This document shows, in pieces, positions 1 to 11,475 of a stretch of 64,000 nt of DNA. The number at the start of each line of letters is the position of its first letter. Position 1 is the stretch's first letter. The translations under genes were made by a program, and so were the position numbers. The notes under the pieces are model-generated. The model made no database searches and was not told where the DNA came from. It was given only the letters and a program-made list of their open reading frames with translations. This stretch comes from Chrysemys picta bellii (Eukaryota > Chordata > Testudines > Emydidae), in assembly GCF_011386835.1 (NCBI RefSeq), contig NC_088796.1, forward strand, positions 90,813,468 through 90,877,467, written 5' to 3'.

Positions 1-1500
1 AGTGTATCTACCACGCCTCCTAGTTTAGTGTCATCTGCAAACTTGCTGAGAGTGCAGTCCACACCATCCTCCAGATCATTAATAAAGATATTAAACAAAA
101 CCGGCCCCAGGACTGACCCTTGGGGCACTCCGCTTGAAACCGGCTGCCAACTAGACATGGAGCCATTGATCACTACCCGTTGAGCCCGACGATCTAGCCA
201 GCTTTCTATCCACCTTACAGTCCATTCATCCAGCCCATACTTCTTTAACTTGGCGGCAAGAATACTGTGGGAGACCGTATCAAAAGCTTTGCTAAAGTCA
301 AGGAATAACACATCCACTGCTTTCCCCTCATCCACAGAGCCAGTTATCAGATCATAGAAGGCAATTAGGTTAGTCAGGCACGACTTCCCCTTCGTAAATC
401 CATGCTGACTGTTCCTGATCACTTTCCTCTCCTCTAAATGTTTCATAATTGATTCCTTGAGGACCTGCTCCATGATTTTTCCAGGGACTGAGGTGAGGCT
501 GACTGGCCTGTAGTTCCCCGGATCCTCCTCCTTCCCTTTTTTAAAGATGGGCACTACATTAGCCTTTTTCCAGTCATCTGGGACCTCCCCCGATCGCCAT
601 GAGTTTTCAAAAATAATGGCTAATGGCTCTGCAATCTCACCCGCCAACTCCTTTAGCACCCTCGGATGCAGCGCATCCGGCCCCATGGACTTGTGCACGT
701 CCAGTTTTTCTAAATAGTCCCGAACCACTTCTTTCTCCACAGAGGGTTGGTCACCTTCTCCCCATGCTGTACTGCCCAGTGCAGCAATCTGGGATCTGAT
801 CTTGTTCGTGAAGACAGAGGCAAAAAAATCATTGAGTACATTAGCTTTTTCCACATCCTCGGTCACTAGGTTGCCTCCCTCATTCAGTAAGGGGCCCACA
901 CTTTCCTTGATTTTCTTCTTGTTGCTAACATACCTGAAGAAACCCTTCTTGTTACTCTTAACATCTCTTGCTAATTGCAACTCCAAGTGTGATTTGGCCT
1001 TCCTGATTTCACTCCTGCATGCCTGAGCAATATTTTTATACTCCTCCCTAGTCATTTGTCCAATCTTCCACTTCTTGTAAGCTTCTTTTTTGCGTTTAAG
1101 GTCAGCAAGGATTTCACTGTTCAGCCAAGCTGGTCGCCTGCCATATTTACTATTCTTTCTACACATCGGGATGGTTTGTTCCTGCAACCGCAATAAGGAT
1201 TCTTTAAAATACAACCAGCTCTCCTGGACCCCTTTGCCCTTCATGTTATTCTCCCAGGGGATCCTGCCCATCTGTTCCCTAAGGGAGTCAGTCTGCTTTT
1301 CTGAAGTCCAGGGTCCGTATTCTGCTGCTCTCCTTTCTTCCTTGTGTCAGGATCCTGAACTCGACCATCTCATGGTCACTACCTCCCAGGTTCCCATCCA
1401 CTTTTGCTTCCCCTACTAATTCTTCCCTGTTTCTGAGCAGCAGGTCAAGAAAAGCTCTGCCCCTAGTTGGTTCCTCCAGCACTTGCACCACTCTTGGACA
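1..1500 (-). mobile_element. CR1 LINE, ORF2 endonuclease end and reverse transcriptase, degraded
   Basis: The antisense strand encodes, near 1,290-1,490, [17 protein letters not shown] and [13 protein letters not shown], the end of the CR1 endonuclease. Near 60-250 it encodes [20 protein letters not shown] and [11 protein letters not shown], the reverse transcriptase core with its FADD catalytic motif. No single frame spans the region, so it is an inactive copy. It continues past the left edge. Confidence 0.9.
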
Positions 1501-1537
1501 CTCTTGTCCACTACTTTTGTGTTTTTCAGTTTAGTTT

Positions 1538-1925
1538 ATGTAGATTAATAAATTCCAAGGCCAGAAGGAAATATTGTGACCATCTAGTCTGATCGCCTGT
1601 ATGACACAGGCCATAGAACTTCCCCCCCAAAAATTCCTACAGCAGATCTTTTAGAAAAACATCTAATCTTGATTTAAAAATTGACAGTGATGGAGAATCC
1701 ACCATGACCCTTGGTAAATTGTTCCAATGGTTCATTATCCTCACTTAAAAATGCATGCCTTATTTCCTGTCTGAATTTGTCCAGCTTCAACTTTTAGACA
1801 TTGGATCATCTTAGATCTTTCTCTGCTAGATTAAAGAATCCATTATCAAATATTAGTTTCTCATGTAGATACTTATAGACTAGAATCAAGTCACCTCATA
1901 ACCTACTTTGTTAAGCTAAGTAGAG
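1538..1925 (-). mobile_element. CR1-type LINE 3' end fragment
   Basis: Antisense CR1-like 3'UTR containing the hallmark GACCATCTAGTCTGA and GATGGAGAATCCACC and ending near AGCTAAGTAGAGG. Related fragments recur at 10.3 and 58.4 kb in the same orientation. Confidence 0.7.
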
Positions 1926-2349
1926 GTAGTTTGTTTGGCAAGGGGTTTAACCTAAACCAAAAAAGGCACTTTTAAAAATACTAGAATAAGAATGCCCATA
2001 GGGGGTGGGGGGGAAAAGGTGTTCGGTAGTACCAGGTGCCTGTGTAAAGAAGGCTAAAGCAGGGTTAACTCAGTACTTTAGAGGGAGATTAACTGAGTGT
2101 TAATTTTCTGTAAACTCCTCCTAAATTCCTGCTCTCCAAAGTCTGTTGCTGCCTTTTCCCTTCCCAAGCTGGAGGTATCTGTTTACTGTCACTAGAGCTA
2201 AAAACTGCGTAGACGTCCATAACAGCCAATTCAGTAGTCCTCTACATTCTGCCATGCTTGAGCTGTTCTTAGAAACTTAGGCTCAATTTAAAAGTCTCAG
2301 TACAGCCTCTCTGGTCATTCTGGACAAGTTCAAAGTATCTCCCCTCTAA

Positions 2350-2625
2350 GGTTATGTCTACACAGCAACTAGACACCTGCCACTGGCCCATGCTAGCTTA
2401 CTAAAGCTCACGGAGCTCTGCCTGCAGAGCTGTTTCATTGCTGTGTAGACTTGTGGGCTTGGGTTGGAGCACTGGCTCTGGGACCCTCCCACCCTGTAAT
2501 GTCCTAGAGCACACACTCCAACCTGAGCCCGGAAATCTTCACAGCAATGAAACAGCCCCTTAGCCTGAGCCTCACGAGCCCAAGTCGCCTAGCGTGGGCC
2601 AGCCTCAGGTTTTTATTTACCCTAA
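2350..2625. mobile_element. palindromic MITE, GGTATGTCTACAC family
   Basis: It starts GGTTATGTCTACACAGCAAC, and the two halves mirror each other: GCAGAGCTGTTTCATTGCTG against CAGCAATGAAACAGCCCC, and GGCCCATGCTAGC against GCGTGGGCCAGCC. The same family recurs at 35,083-35,373 and 36,920-37,201. The right end is eroded, so the boundary is approximate. Confidence 0.6.
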
Positions 2626-2967
2626 GTGCTTCAGTCAGGCAAACTATACATTACATCTCTGGGACTATTGCCAGTGTCACTGGGCTACACTGACCTTATT
2701 CACAGGATGTAGCGAGTGCCTCTTGTAAAACATTTGGAAAGTGCAACCTGGGGGCAGTCTTTCTTCCCTGAGTGCGTGGGGCTTAGTTTCTTTGCCTTGT
2801 AAAATTATTTTACTTGAGTTCAACCTCTGTACTAGGTCCAATAAGCATTAATGTTTAAGAATGGCCTATTTGTGTCCTACAAGAAATATCTAGTGGCCAA
2901 ATCTGTGCAGGGGCTCAGGTAACATCAAGTACCTTGATAGAAACACATTTTCTAACATACCATGGAA

Positions 2968-3336
2968 CAGGGGTTCTCAGACTTTTTCTTCCTGAGGGCC
3001 CCCCCCAACATGCTATAAAGACTCCATGGCCCACCTCCCTGTGCCACAATAACTTTCTCTCTGCATATAAAAGCCAGGGCCAGTTTTAAAGGATAGTAAG
3101 CAGGGCAATTGCCCAGCGCCCCACACCACAGGGGCCATTGTGAAGCTAAGTTGCTCAGGCCTCGGCTTCAGCCCCTGGTGGCAGGATTTGGAGCCTCGGA
3201 GTTCAGGCCCAGGTGGTGGGGCTTTGGCTTTCTGCCCTGGGCCCCAGTAGGTCTAATGCCAGCCCTGCTTGGCGGACCCCCTGAAACCTGCTCACGGACC
3301 CCCAGTGGGCCCCAGACCCCTGGATGAGAACCACTG
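2968..3336. mobile_element. non-autonomous hAT element 1 of an adjacent pair
   Basis: Termini CAGGGGTTCTCAGACTTT and (reverse complement) CAGTGGTTCTCATCCAGG are hAT-type inverted repeats. Flanking eight-base duplications are CCATGGAA (2960-2967) and CCATAGAA (3337-3344), one mismatch. Internal open frames are incidental. Confidence 0.8.
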
Positions 3337-3344
3337 CCATAGAA

Positions 3345-4199
3345 CAGTGGTTTTCAAACTTTTTTTCTGGGGACTGAGTTGAAGAAAATTGTTGATGCCC
3401 ACAACCCAACGGAGCTGAGGATGAGAGGTTTGGGGTGTGGGAGGGGCTCAGGGCTGGGGAAGAGGGTTGGGGTGAGGACTGCGGGGTGGGGCTGGGAAAG
3501 AGGGGTTGGGGGGCCTCAGGGCTTGGGCAAGGGGTTGGGGGTCAGGCTCTGGACTGGGGATGAGGGGGTTGGGGTGCAGGAGGGGCTCTGGGTTTGGGGT
3601 TGTTCAGGGCTGGATTGGGGTTGCAGTGCGGGAGGGGGTCAGGGCTCCGGGCTGAGGGGTTTGGGGTGCAGGAGGGGTTCCAGGTTTGCGGGGGCTCAGG
3701 GCTGGGGCAGAGGGTTGGGGTGTGAGAGGGGGTCAGGGCTCTGGGCTGGGGGTGCAGGCTCTGGCCTAGGGATGAGGGATTTGGGTGCAGGAAGGGGTTC
3801 CAGGTTTGGGGGGGCTCAGGACTGGGGCAGGGGATTGGGGTGCGGGCGTGGACCACGCTGTACCCCGTAAGCGGCCAGCAGCAGGTTTGGCTCATAGGCG
3901 GAGGCGCACAAGCGGCTCCGCTTCCCTCTCCCCTCCCTCCCAGTTCCCATTGGCTGGTTGCTGGCCAATGGGAGTGCAGAGCCGGGGCTCAGGGCAGGGG
4001 CAGTATGCGGAGGCCTGTGGCCCTCCTGCCTAGAAGCTGCTGGCTGTTTCTGGGGCACAGCGTCGTGTTAGAAAAGGTAGGCACTAACCTGCCTTAGCTG
4101 GGCAGCACTCCCGACAGGCCTTTTAATGTCCCGGTCGGCGGTGCTGACCAAGGCGACCCAGCGCCATACATGCCGTGACCCACGGTTTGAAAAATACTG
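3345..4199. mobile_element. non-autonomous hAT element 2 of an adjacent pair
   Basis: Termini CAGTGGTTTTCAAACTTT and (reverse complement) CAGTATTTTTCAAACCGTG, flanked by the perfect eight-base duplication CCATAGAA at 3337-3344 and 4200-4207. The interior holds a G-rich minisatellite. No transposase is visible. Confidence 0.88.
3415..3860 (+). repeat. G-rich minisatellite inside hAT element 2
   Basis: Imperfect tandem units built on GGGGTTGGGG, GCAGGAGGGG and GGCTCAGGGCTGGGG, with unit lengths varying around 40-60 bases. The repetition keeps long frames open on both strands (Gly/Leu-rich and Pro-rich), which are not genes. Many GGGG runs suggest G-quadruplex potential. Confidence 0.8.
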
Positions 4200-4336
4200 C
4201 CATAGAAGACCTTACGCTGTGCCAAAAATGCGTGGGCGGTAGTGGTGGGCATTTCAGAATCAGTTCTGACTTTATCAGGTTGCACAAAATATTCCAAATG
4301 CCTGATGGTTTTTCTGTTTGTTCCTCACTCTTCCAG

Positions 4337-4539
4337 CACGTGAGCAGAAGATTTTATGGCCTACATGGAAACTTGGTAAAAAGTGACTCTGGAATATGGA
4401 TTAATGGGTTGGACTATGCTGGAATATCTCACATCACTCCTCATATACCTGAACTCAATGACACTATCAAAACTAATTGTGAGGACAAGGCACCTCTCTG
4501 TGGCTTTCCTTGGATTCTTCCTGTGCACTTTCTTCTCAG
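4337..4539 (+). CDS. ERMP1: ERMP1 exon, fourth from last
   Basis: The acceptor CTTCCAG ends at 4336 after a pyrimidine tract and the donor GTAACT starts at 4540. The exon enters in phase 0 ([15 protein letters not shown]) and ends two bases into an Arg codon (AG|A) completed by the next exon. A hAT transposon ends only 137 bases upstream of the acceptor. Confidence 0.9.
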
Positions 4540-6036
4540 GTAACTTTCTTCTGAGTAATGCCTGTTAGGACACATGGAACTTAATTTCCAAGACGCATCA
4601 GACACTTTTGCACAAGATGAAGAATAAAACTCATTTTGTAATGTTTTTGTCACTGCAAAAGACTTTCTTTTTCATCATATTATAATGTCCCTGGCTGCAA
4701 GTGTTTTGTCACAGAAACTTTAGGAGAAAACATTTAATAACTCATGTCATGGTCTCGTGTCTGCCCAAAATCTAGCAATTGGGAAATCTAAAAATGCCTT
4801 GCTTTGGTTATTGTTTTAGCTTGTTTTATCTTAAGTTAACAGGTGGCTTGGTCAAAGAGAATGAGGTGAGGAATAAAGGCATGGTGGAGGCAATCCTGCT
4901 GATCACAGAGGGTCCCTTTTAAATGTTTTGATTGTAGCCACAGAGTATGAAAGCATTAATCTTTACCTCTAGGGTGAATGGCACTTGAATATTTCATTTT
5001 GTAATAGCAAGGCCGCCCAGCCTTGTTCTACAAAGACATTCATTTTGCCCAGAGTCTATAATCTTTTAGCACTATACGGCACTTCTGAGTGTTGCGTTGG
5101 GCTTAAAAAATGCTTTTTATTGTAGAAAGAACTGGTATCTTCCTGCTGCAGAAATTTCTCCCACAAACCCTGTTCACTTTAAACTTCTGGCCAAAGAGCA
5201 AATGCCCTGGGATTCTACAAAGTTAACCTTTGAAGTATCAGGTGAGTGCCTATATGTCTATCAGCCTCTGATTTGTGATTTTTTTTTTTTATGCTCATTA
5301 TAAGCTTAAATTCTGGTATTGAAAGTGGCTATGCTATCCCTGGGATAGTGGAGTGATTGGCACTAATGCATAATTGGGAACCTGGCATCAACTAATTCAA
5401 CTTCCCAGGCACTTGAAAAATTGTGGCCATATTGCAATTGTAAACTTAAAGGCTCATTTGAATTAACAATTGACTTTTGTTAGCTAGAAACTTTTAAAGC
5501 CCATTTTATAACTCTGTTCCTCGCTGCACAGGATCCACTATGGCTTCTGCTACAGACAGGGGAGCTGCTTAGTTCTGTATCTCATATTGAGAGAGACAAC
5601 TGGCAGCATACAGGCTAAATCTCTCATACAAAATGAAATTAAACAGCTGATTGGGGCACAGAAGAACCCATAGTAGCTAGAATGCAGTAGAAATGTATTT
5701 CTCTTCACCTCCTTCTGCAAATACATTTGCCTGTCTGATGTTGTAGGTCCCAGTCACATGTCGCTGTACATTCGACCTCATGAAGGGTCAACACTGTCCA
5801 GCTGGTCTCTTGGAGATGGAACTCCTGTTGCTAATATAGGAGGGGATTATTTTGTGTTTTACGCTCATGGACTGCAGGCTGTGGCATGGCGCTTCTGGAT
5901 CGAGTTGAAGGTGAGGGTGAAAAATGTTTGAGAAAACTTTAAAAATAAACCCAACTTGCTTTATTACATAGATTAATAGAAGCTAGAGGTGAGATTTAAT
6001 TTGTCTTTTAGTCTGTCCTCTGTGGGCTGATACAAG

Positions 6037-6086
<50 letters not shown>

Positions 6087-7646
6087 TAAAAGTGCATTCT
6101 CTTGTCAAATTTTAAATGACCCAATGGATGGGGCTTCCATTATTTCCTCTGATAGACACTTTTACAGTCTTCTGTCTTGCCATTAGGATTTTTTTATATT
6201 TATCTCAATTTTACCTTTTCTTAATAGTATCTCACTGCTCCTAATTAGAGCTGTTTTGTTGTAGTCTAAATAATTCCTCCCCATGTACTCTGTTTACTTG
6301 CTTTGGGAAACTAGGACTCTTAAGTGGCAAATCTATCCCCTTAGAAAGGGAAGGAGTTACAGACTTTGTTTAGTAAACGTCTTGTGGATGCTTTTACCCT
6401 TTTAAGGTGCCCCTTTGAGCAATTCCCAGTTTCTTTTCCAAGGTGAATGTTGATGGGACCAGGGTAGTCACCTCTCATCATCTTACCTAAAGTTTCCTAG
6501 AAATAATTCACAGCATACCTGAAGCTTTTATTGCCATGGAATTTAAGATGCCTGATTCCCTTGGAAATTTTTATAGAGAAACATACAGGTTCAGCAAGGG
6601 TTCATTCCTGGATAAGGTGATCTGATCACTTACCAAATTATCTTCCAAAGTGGAGTAAAGAGATTCTCACCAGCAGCCCTGCACCCAGTTGTGCCAAACA
6701 GGAGTCTGCTTTGTACTAGAGCTCTGCCAGATGGACAAGGAAACTACCTAAATGCGAGATTGAGGAGTTGGGAAGAGCTCCCAAAACTTGTAGCCCCGCT
6801 TTGGTAGTTATGATCAGGGAGCTGAACTCCTTTGTATAGTAAACTGAAGGTAAACTAATTTCATTTAGTTGCTAGGAAAGGAACTCTGGTGTTGGTGATG
6901 AGTGAGCCTGCTGCAGGGCCCATCAGAATCTTGACAAGTAGATTGATCCAACAGGTGAAGGATCAGCCCTATTCATCCCAGACTTTGGAAGCTTTTCACA
7001 GTAATTCTCTTCAGGCAGGAAGATTCACTTCCTTGTGTGTATTGGAGATTTGATCATACCGACCTCTTCAAGGATACATGGGCCAAGTTCTGAGCACAGT
7101 TGAATGTGTGCAGTCTTAAGTAAATGGCATTGTACATGTGCAACGGAATACAGATCAGCTGGGATATCGGGTCAATACCAATACTTCTATTGATTCTCTC
7201 TTCTATCAGGGATCTCTATTCTGCAAAGTCTCTTCTGCATGGTGGTAGATCCATTTTCTTTCACATTAGATAATACTGCTAGTCTATTTTAACAGACATT
7301 AAGAAGGCTTTTAACTTTAAAAATAGTGCACCATGGGGCTGATGGTAGTATATTGGACACTAGCTGGCTTGTAGGAAGACTCAGCAGGGGTATCTGGAAT
7401 GAACAATATCTAGAACCTTTGAAGAGGCCAAGGGTGAAAATAATGCTTGGTAAATTTGGCATTGCCTTTTCTCATTTTCAGGCTGCAGAAAAGCACTCTG
7501 ATGGAATGGTTTCCCTCGCCATAGCAGCACATTATTTCTTTGGGGAAGATCAAAAGTCACCTCAGCTGTATGCCTTAATGGAGAGATTTCCAAACTGGAC
7601 ATTTCCTTCTGGTTGGGTCTGCACCTATGACCTCTTTGTCTTTTAG
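4337..7646 (+). CDS. ERMP1: ERMP1, endoplasmic reticulum metallopeptidase 1, last four coding exons (partial)
   Basis: ERMP1 is a multi-pass ER membrane protein with an N-terminal M28 zinc-peptidase domain. Only the C-terminal tail, about 215 residues, lies here; the catalytic domain is left of the window. Spliced exons 4337-4539, 5126-5241, 5747-5910 and 7482-7646 join in phase. They give blocks I recognise from vertebrate ERMP1: [68 protein letters not shown], and the ending [10 protein letters not shown] followed by TAG. Every junction uses GT-AG. The stretch is the soluble C-terminal region that follows the membrane segments. The preceding exon was not found in 1-4336, so that intron extends past the left edge. 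The gene converges on RIC1. I see no frameshift or stop in these exons. Identity is from remembered family sequence, not a search. Confidence 0.93.
5126..5241 (+). CDS. ERMP1: ERMP1 exon, third from last
   Basis: The acceptor TTGTAG ends at 5125 and the donor GTGAGT starts at 5242. It encodes [19 protein letters not shown] and ends LTFEVS plus one base of a Gly codon. Confidence 0.9.
5747..5910 (+). CDS. ERMP1: ERMP1 exon, penultimate
   Basis: The acceptor GTTGTAG ends at 5746 and the donor GTGAGG starts at 5911. It encodes [19 protein letters not shown] and ends WRFWIELK in phase 0. A (GT)n microsatellite lies 130 bases downstream in the intron. Confidence 0.9.
6040..6080. repeat. (GT)n microsatellite
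   Basis: About 20 uninterrupted GT units in the last ERMP1 intron. Confidence 0.98.
7482..7646 (+). CDS. ERMP1: ERMP1 terminal coding exon
   Basis: The acceptor TTTTCAG ends at 7481. The exon opens [20 protein letters not shown] in phase 0 and ends CTYDLFVF with TAG at 7644-7646. An in-frame ATG upstream at 7326 lies in intron sequence and is not the start of a gene. Confidence 0.92.
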   Translation, partial: AAEKHSDGMVSLAIAAHYFFGEDQKSPQLYALMERFPNWTFPSGWVCTYDLFVF

Positions 7647-10315
7647 TCTCACCGTGTCAGAAGATTCAGCTCTCATTCATAATGAGTTCATTCTGGCAAG
7701 GTGCACAAGATGGTTTTTACAGATCTGTGAAAAACATTTTGGGCACAAGATTGTTTCTGTGGTAGCTTGACTGCTTAAAGGATAAACAGGGTTCCTGTCC
7801 TTTCTCTGGGAGTGGGTGGTCTTGCCCTGTTGGGCTGGGGGAGAAGTGCCTGCATATTTATGCAACTATAATTCAGCTGTTTCTCGCACTGACATGGCAG
7901 TTTGACTAGTGTCGATCTAACATGAAGACTGCATTTGAGGAGGTAACTTTATAGAGTAGCCCTCTGTGCACTGTAAATTAGGGTCTCTGTGAAGGAATTG
8001 CCACAGTGTTGTAAAATACGCCCCAGGTTTTAAATACATGTGGATGCTATCACCTACAAACACTTAGTCCTATCTGTCCTATTAAAATAAAATAAGATTT
8101 TGGCTAAAAGATTTTTGATCGTGTATGTGATGGAGCAGAAGCCTTTTTCTGAGTATTTTCACAAGTATTACTGTGACAGCTGGATGAAACCAGTTTTGTA
8201 GTAGTCACTTAGGCTATGCTGTGTCCTTGGAAAATTTCAAAGACTGGAAATTTCATGCATGGAACTTGATGATCAGTCTGTTACTTCGATCATTAACAAC
8301 TTTTTTTCCCCTGTCCTTCACTGTTCTGTTTTAAAGATTTTTTTTTTTATTGGTCACGTCCTTTCTCTGTCCTTGTGTTAACTCTTTACCACAATGACTT
8401 TTGAGTGGAGGAGGTTTGACCAAATCATACAGTCTTCTACTTATTTCCCTGTTGGGATCTTGCAGCCTGTTTCAAGTATCAACATGAAGACTAGACTTGT
8501 GCATGAGATGCAAGCATGTGGCATTGTTGTGTACATCAGAGCACTGAGTCACACTCTCTGGCCTTTTTTTTTTTCGTTTGAATGGACATCTTGTAACTAC
8601 TTGATTACTAGTTTCTAAATTGATGTTGGTTATAAATCTCTATTTAGCATACTGGATTATTTGTATCTGTATATTTTTGATAAGTACTTTTGTGTAGGCT
8701 TTCTTAGTTTAAGAGTAATTCATTTCACTTCATTTCATTACTACTTTGGTTCAGTGTTTAGTTTACTTTAAAAAAAAAGTGCTTTCCATAAGGATTTATG
8801 TAACTGTTGTGAAGAGAGACTTTTAAAGCACATGAAGCATCTGACATTTGTGGAGAACTGTTCTTAACTTAATCTTACAGCATGGGATTTTCAAAAGCAC
8901 ATAAGTGAGTTAGGAACACAGCTCCTATTTAAAGTCAACAGGACTTGTGCTGCTAAGTTAGCTGTGTGTTTTGGAAAATCCCACCCCTCTAGAAAAATGC
9001 AGCCACCAAAAAAAAAAAATTGAATCTTTGATTTTGTTTTCCTAAACTGTGTGTGTAAGGTGGGGAAACTTCTCCAAATTAATTCCAGCGGTTTGTGCTG
9101 ACCATTCTCTAGCATAATGGCGTAAACTTAATGCTTTGTTCACCTGAATAAAAATTGCCGAATTATATGCACTGGAGTATCCTTGTGCATGCACCAGTTA
9201 AAGCAAACAAGCTGTAGTGTTGTGGATATCTACACAGTATGTGAGAAATTAATGTTTAAGATGACATTCCTCATGACTTTCAGTTGGCCCTGAGGGTTCT
9301 CATGATCAGGTTTATTGGCTTCTAATTTAACTTTTTTAATTGTTCAGTTAGAGTGTACTTAACCAGCATGGAACAATTCAGATTATGTACATTTGTAGGG
9401 TGTTGCATGACTGAGATTCTCACAGACCAATTAAAGTATCTAATTATTTTGGTTTGTGTATTGTATAAAGGAAACAAAACCACCAGACTAACACTGTTGG
9501 CTCAATAGCACCTGGTCTTTCATGTACAGTGCTTATCTCTATTCATTTAGAGTATTTAGCTATAAATCGGGGTGTACTATTAGCAATCCTAATAGTTTTG
9601 CAGAAATCTGAGTCTTAATAGCTTTCTTAAATGTATGGTAAGTCTCATTAAATGCACTATTTTGTACTGCACTTACACTAGAGTTGGCACAGTTAAGCCT
9701 GATGAAGGATTAAGGCTGTACCAGAATCATTCACTATGTCTTCCCCAAAATTGGTATTTTTATTGTGCCTCTAACTTTGTAAACTTAAAAAAACAAGTGC
9801 AAGAAGAGTCCATGGAGTGGGAAAAATATCAATGTGCAGCATGTAGATAATTTCTGGAACTTCACTGAAGCAATAACTATATTTTGTTACTGTAAGAAAA
9901 AGTAAAATGATGTTGCTAACTCAGGATCACCCTTTATTAAATAGCAGAATTAAATTGTCTGGGATGTCTGGTTATTGTGAATTCCTGCCTTAATAACATG
10001 CTGATTCTGTTACTGGGAGATTGATTGTTTTTGTTTCTAGCACTGCAAGCCCAAACCTTATATCTGAAACTTGGGGAATTACCATTACTGGTAAGACATG
10101 GCATGACCAAAGAACGTAAAAATATTCTCAGTAAAGTATGGACATGGAATGAGATGATGTCTCTGCGTACCTGAATAGGTGAGCCTGCGTAGTGCAGCAT
10201 AGGTTTGCTGAATTGTTTAGAAGGTGTCAGGGTAACAGGCTTCTAAAAACTGTAACGGCACAACTTGCATGTAGGTAATTAGAGATGCCAGAGGGATTCA
10301 GATATATTGGTTATG
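7647..10315 (+). other. ERMP1 3'UTR and following intergenic sequence
   Basis: No coding exon or clear repeat is visible. The proximal part should be ERMP1 3'UTR; AATAAA hexamers at 8086 and 9147 are candidate poly(A) signals. The UTR end cannot be fixed from sequence alone. Confidence 0.5.
8086..8091 (+). terminator. candidate ERMP1 poly(A) signal
   Basis: An AATAAA hexamer 440 bases past the stop, followed 25-45 bases later by a T/GT-rich stretch (TTTTTGATCGTGTATGTGAT), the expected downstream element. A second AATAAA at 9147-9152 is an alternative. Confidence 0.4.
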
Positions 10316-10775
10316 TTCATAGACTTTAAGGTTAGAAGGGACCATTATGATCATCTAGTCTGACCTCCCGCATGATGCAGGCCACAAAATCTGACCCAAC
10401 CCCTTTCCCCCTTGACTCTGTTGTTGAAGTCCCCAAATTCTGTGATTTAAAGACTTCAAGTCGCAGAGAATCCTCCAGCTAGGGAACCCCGCCCCATGGT
10501 GCAGAGGAAGGCGAAAAACCTCCAGGGCCTCTGCTAATCTACCCTGGAGGAAAATTCCTTCCCGACCCCAAATATGGCGATCAGTAGAACCCCGAGCATG
10601 CAGGCAAGATTCTCCAGCCAGACCCTCATTGGCCATTGATACTATATGCCAGCGATGGCACGCTGTTCATTTGACTAAACTCACATTATCCCATTAAACC
10701 ATTCCCTCCATAAACTTATCTAGCTTAATCTTAAAGCCAGAGAGGTCCTTCGCCCCCACCGTTTCCCTCGGAAGA
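10316..10775 (-). mobile_element. CR1 LINE 3'UTR
   Basis: It opens CATAGACTTTAAGGTTAGAA, the complement of a CR1 3' terminus, and runs through GATCATCTAGTCTGACCTCC. It joins CR1 ORF1 directly at about 10,775, in the same orientation. Confidence 0.75.
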
Positions 10776-11459
10776 CTGTTTCAGGTGAAGTCCATCCCGT
10801 GAGAACAGTTGTCTGTCCCTGAAAGCCTCCCAGTGGCCATACATCCCAAAGCCCTCCTTATAGCACCACTCCCTTAGCCAACTATTTATCCTTACAATCC
10901 TGTCAGCCCTTTGCTGCCCTTCTGTAGGAACAGGCAGAATCCCACTGAAAATGATCTGAGCCTCGATTTCCTTGAGCGTCTTCCCCAGCCTGGTATAATC
11001 TCCCTTGATTCTCTCTAACGAGAACCTAGCCGTGTCATTTGTTCCTACGTGTAGGATTATCAAGGGGTTCTTACCTGCTCCTTTTAGGATCCTTTTCAGC
11101 CGTAGGTCCACATCCCTTATCTTAGCACCCGGTAGACAGCACACCCTTCTGTTCTCTAGGTCTGCCCTGGTCACAGGCCTGTCTAACCTCCTCAGTATGG
11201 AGTCCCCAATCACGTAAACCTGCCTTTGCCTGGTGACAGTGTGATCTACTAATCTATTGTCTGTTCCCTCTAGTCGTAACCCGTGTCCGTCCCTATTTTC
11301 CCTTATACTCCTCCTTGTGCCATCCTGTATCCTCCCAGGGCCTATATTTGGTGCTGTCTCCATCACCTCCTCCCCCCTCTCTATGGGACTAGTTGCTTGT
11401 GGGGATGTATCATCCCTACACCAACCTAATGAAAAGTTCCATGAGGAGGTAAGGGTCAC
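10776..11459 (-). pseudogene. CR1 LINE ORF1 fragment with SGNH/GDS esterase-like domain
   Basis: An open antisense frame of about 230 codons. It shows the SGNH-hydrolase blocks in order: VIGDSILRRLD (nucleophile Ser), LPGAKIRDVDLRL, LIILHVGTNDTA (Asn block), SGILPVPTEG and FSRDGLHL (the Asp-x-x-His block). Such a domain is typical of ORF1 proteins of CR1/L2-type LINEs in reptiles and fish. The frame is intact over this stretch, which suggests a fairly young copy. Upstream ORF1 sequence is lost or replaced beyond 11,459. It is not a host esterase: it sits in line with CR1 3'UTR and no introns or partner exons are seen. Confidence 0.82.
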
Positions 11460-11475
11460 GATGGGACACTTGCCA

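Noticed and set aside
3379..3870. 163-codon Gly-rich frame and its antisense partner
   Set aside because: Produced by a G-rich minisatellite inside a hAT element; no coding signature beyond repeat periodicity.
7326..7481. Extended start of the last ERMP1 exon at an upstream ATG
   Set aside because: A clear TTTTCAG acceptor at 7481 and phase match to the previous exon show this is intron sequence.
10731..11459. Host SGNH-type esterase gene
   Set aside because: The domain belongs to CR1 ORF1; it is in line with CR1 3'UTR and has no introns or start context of a host gene.
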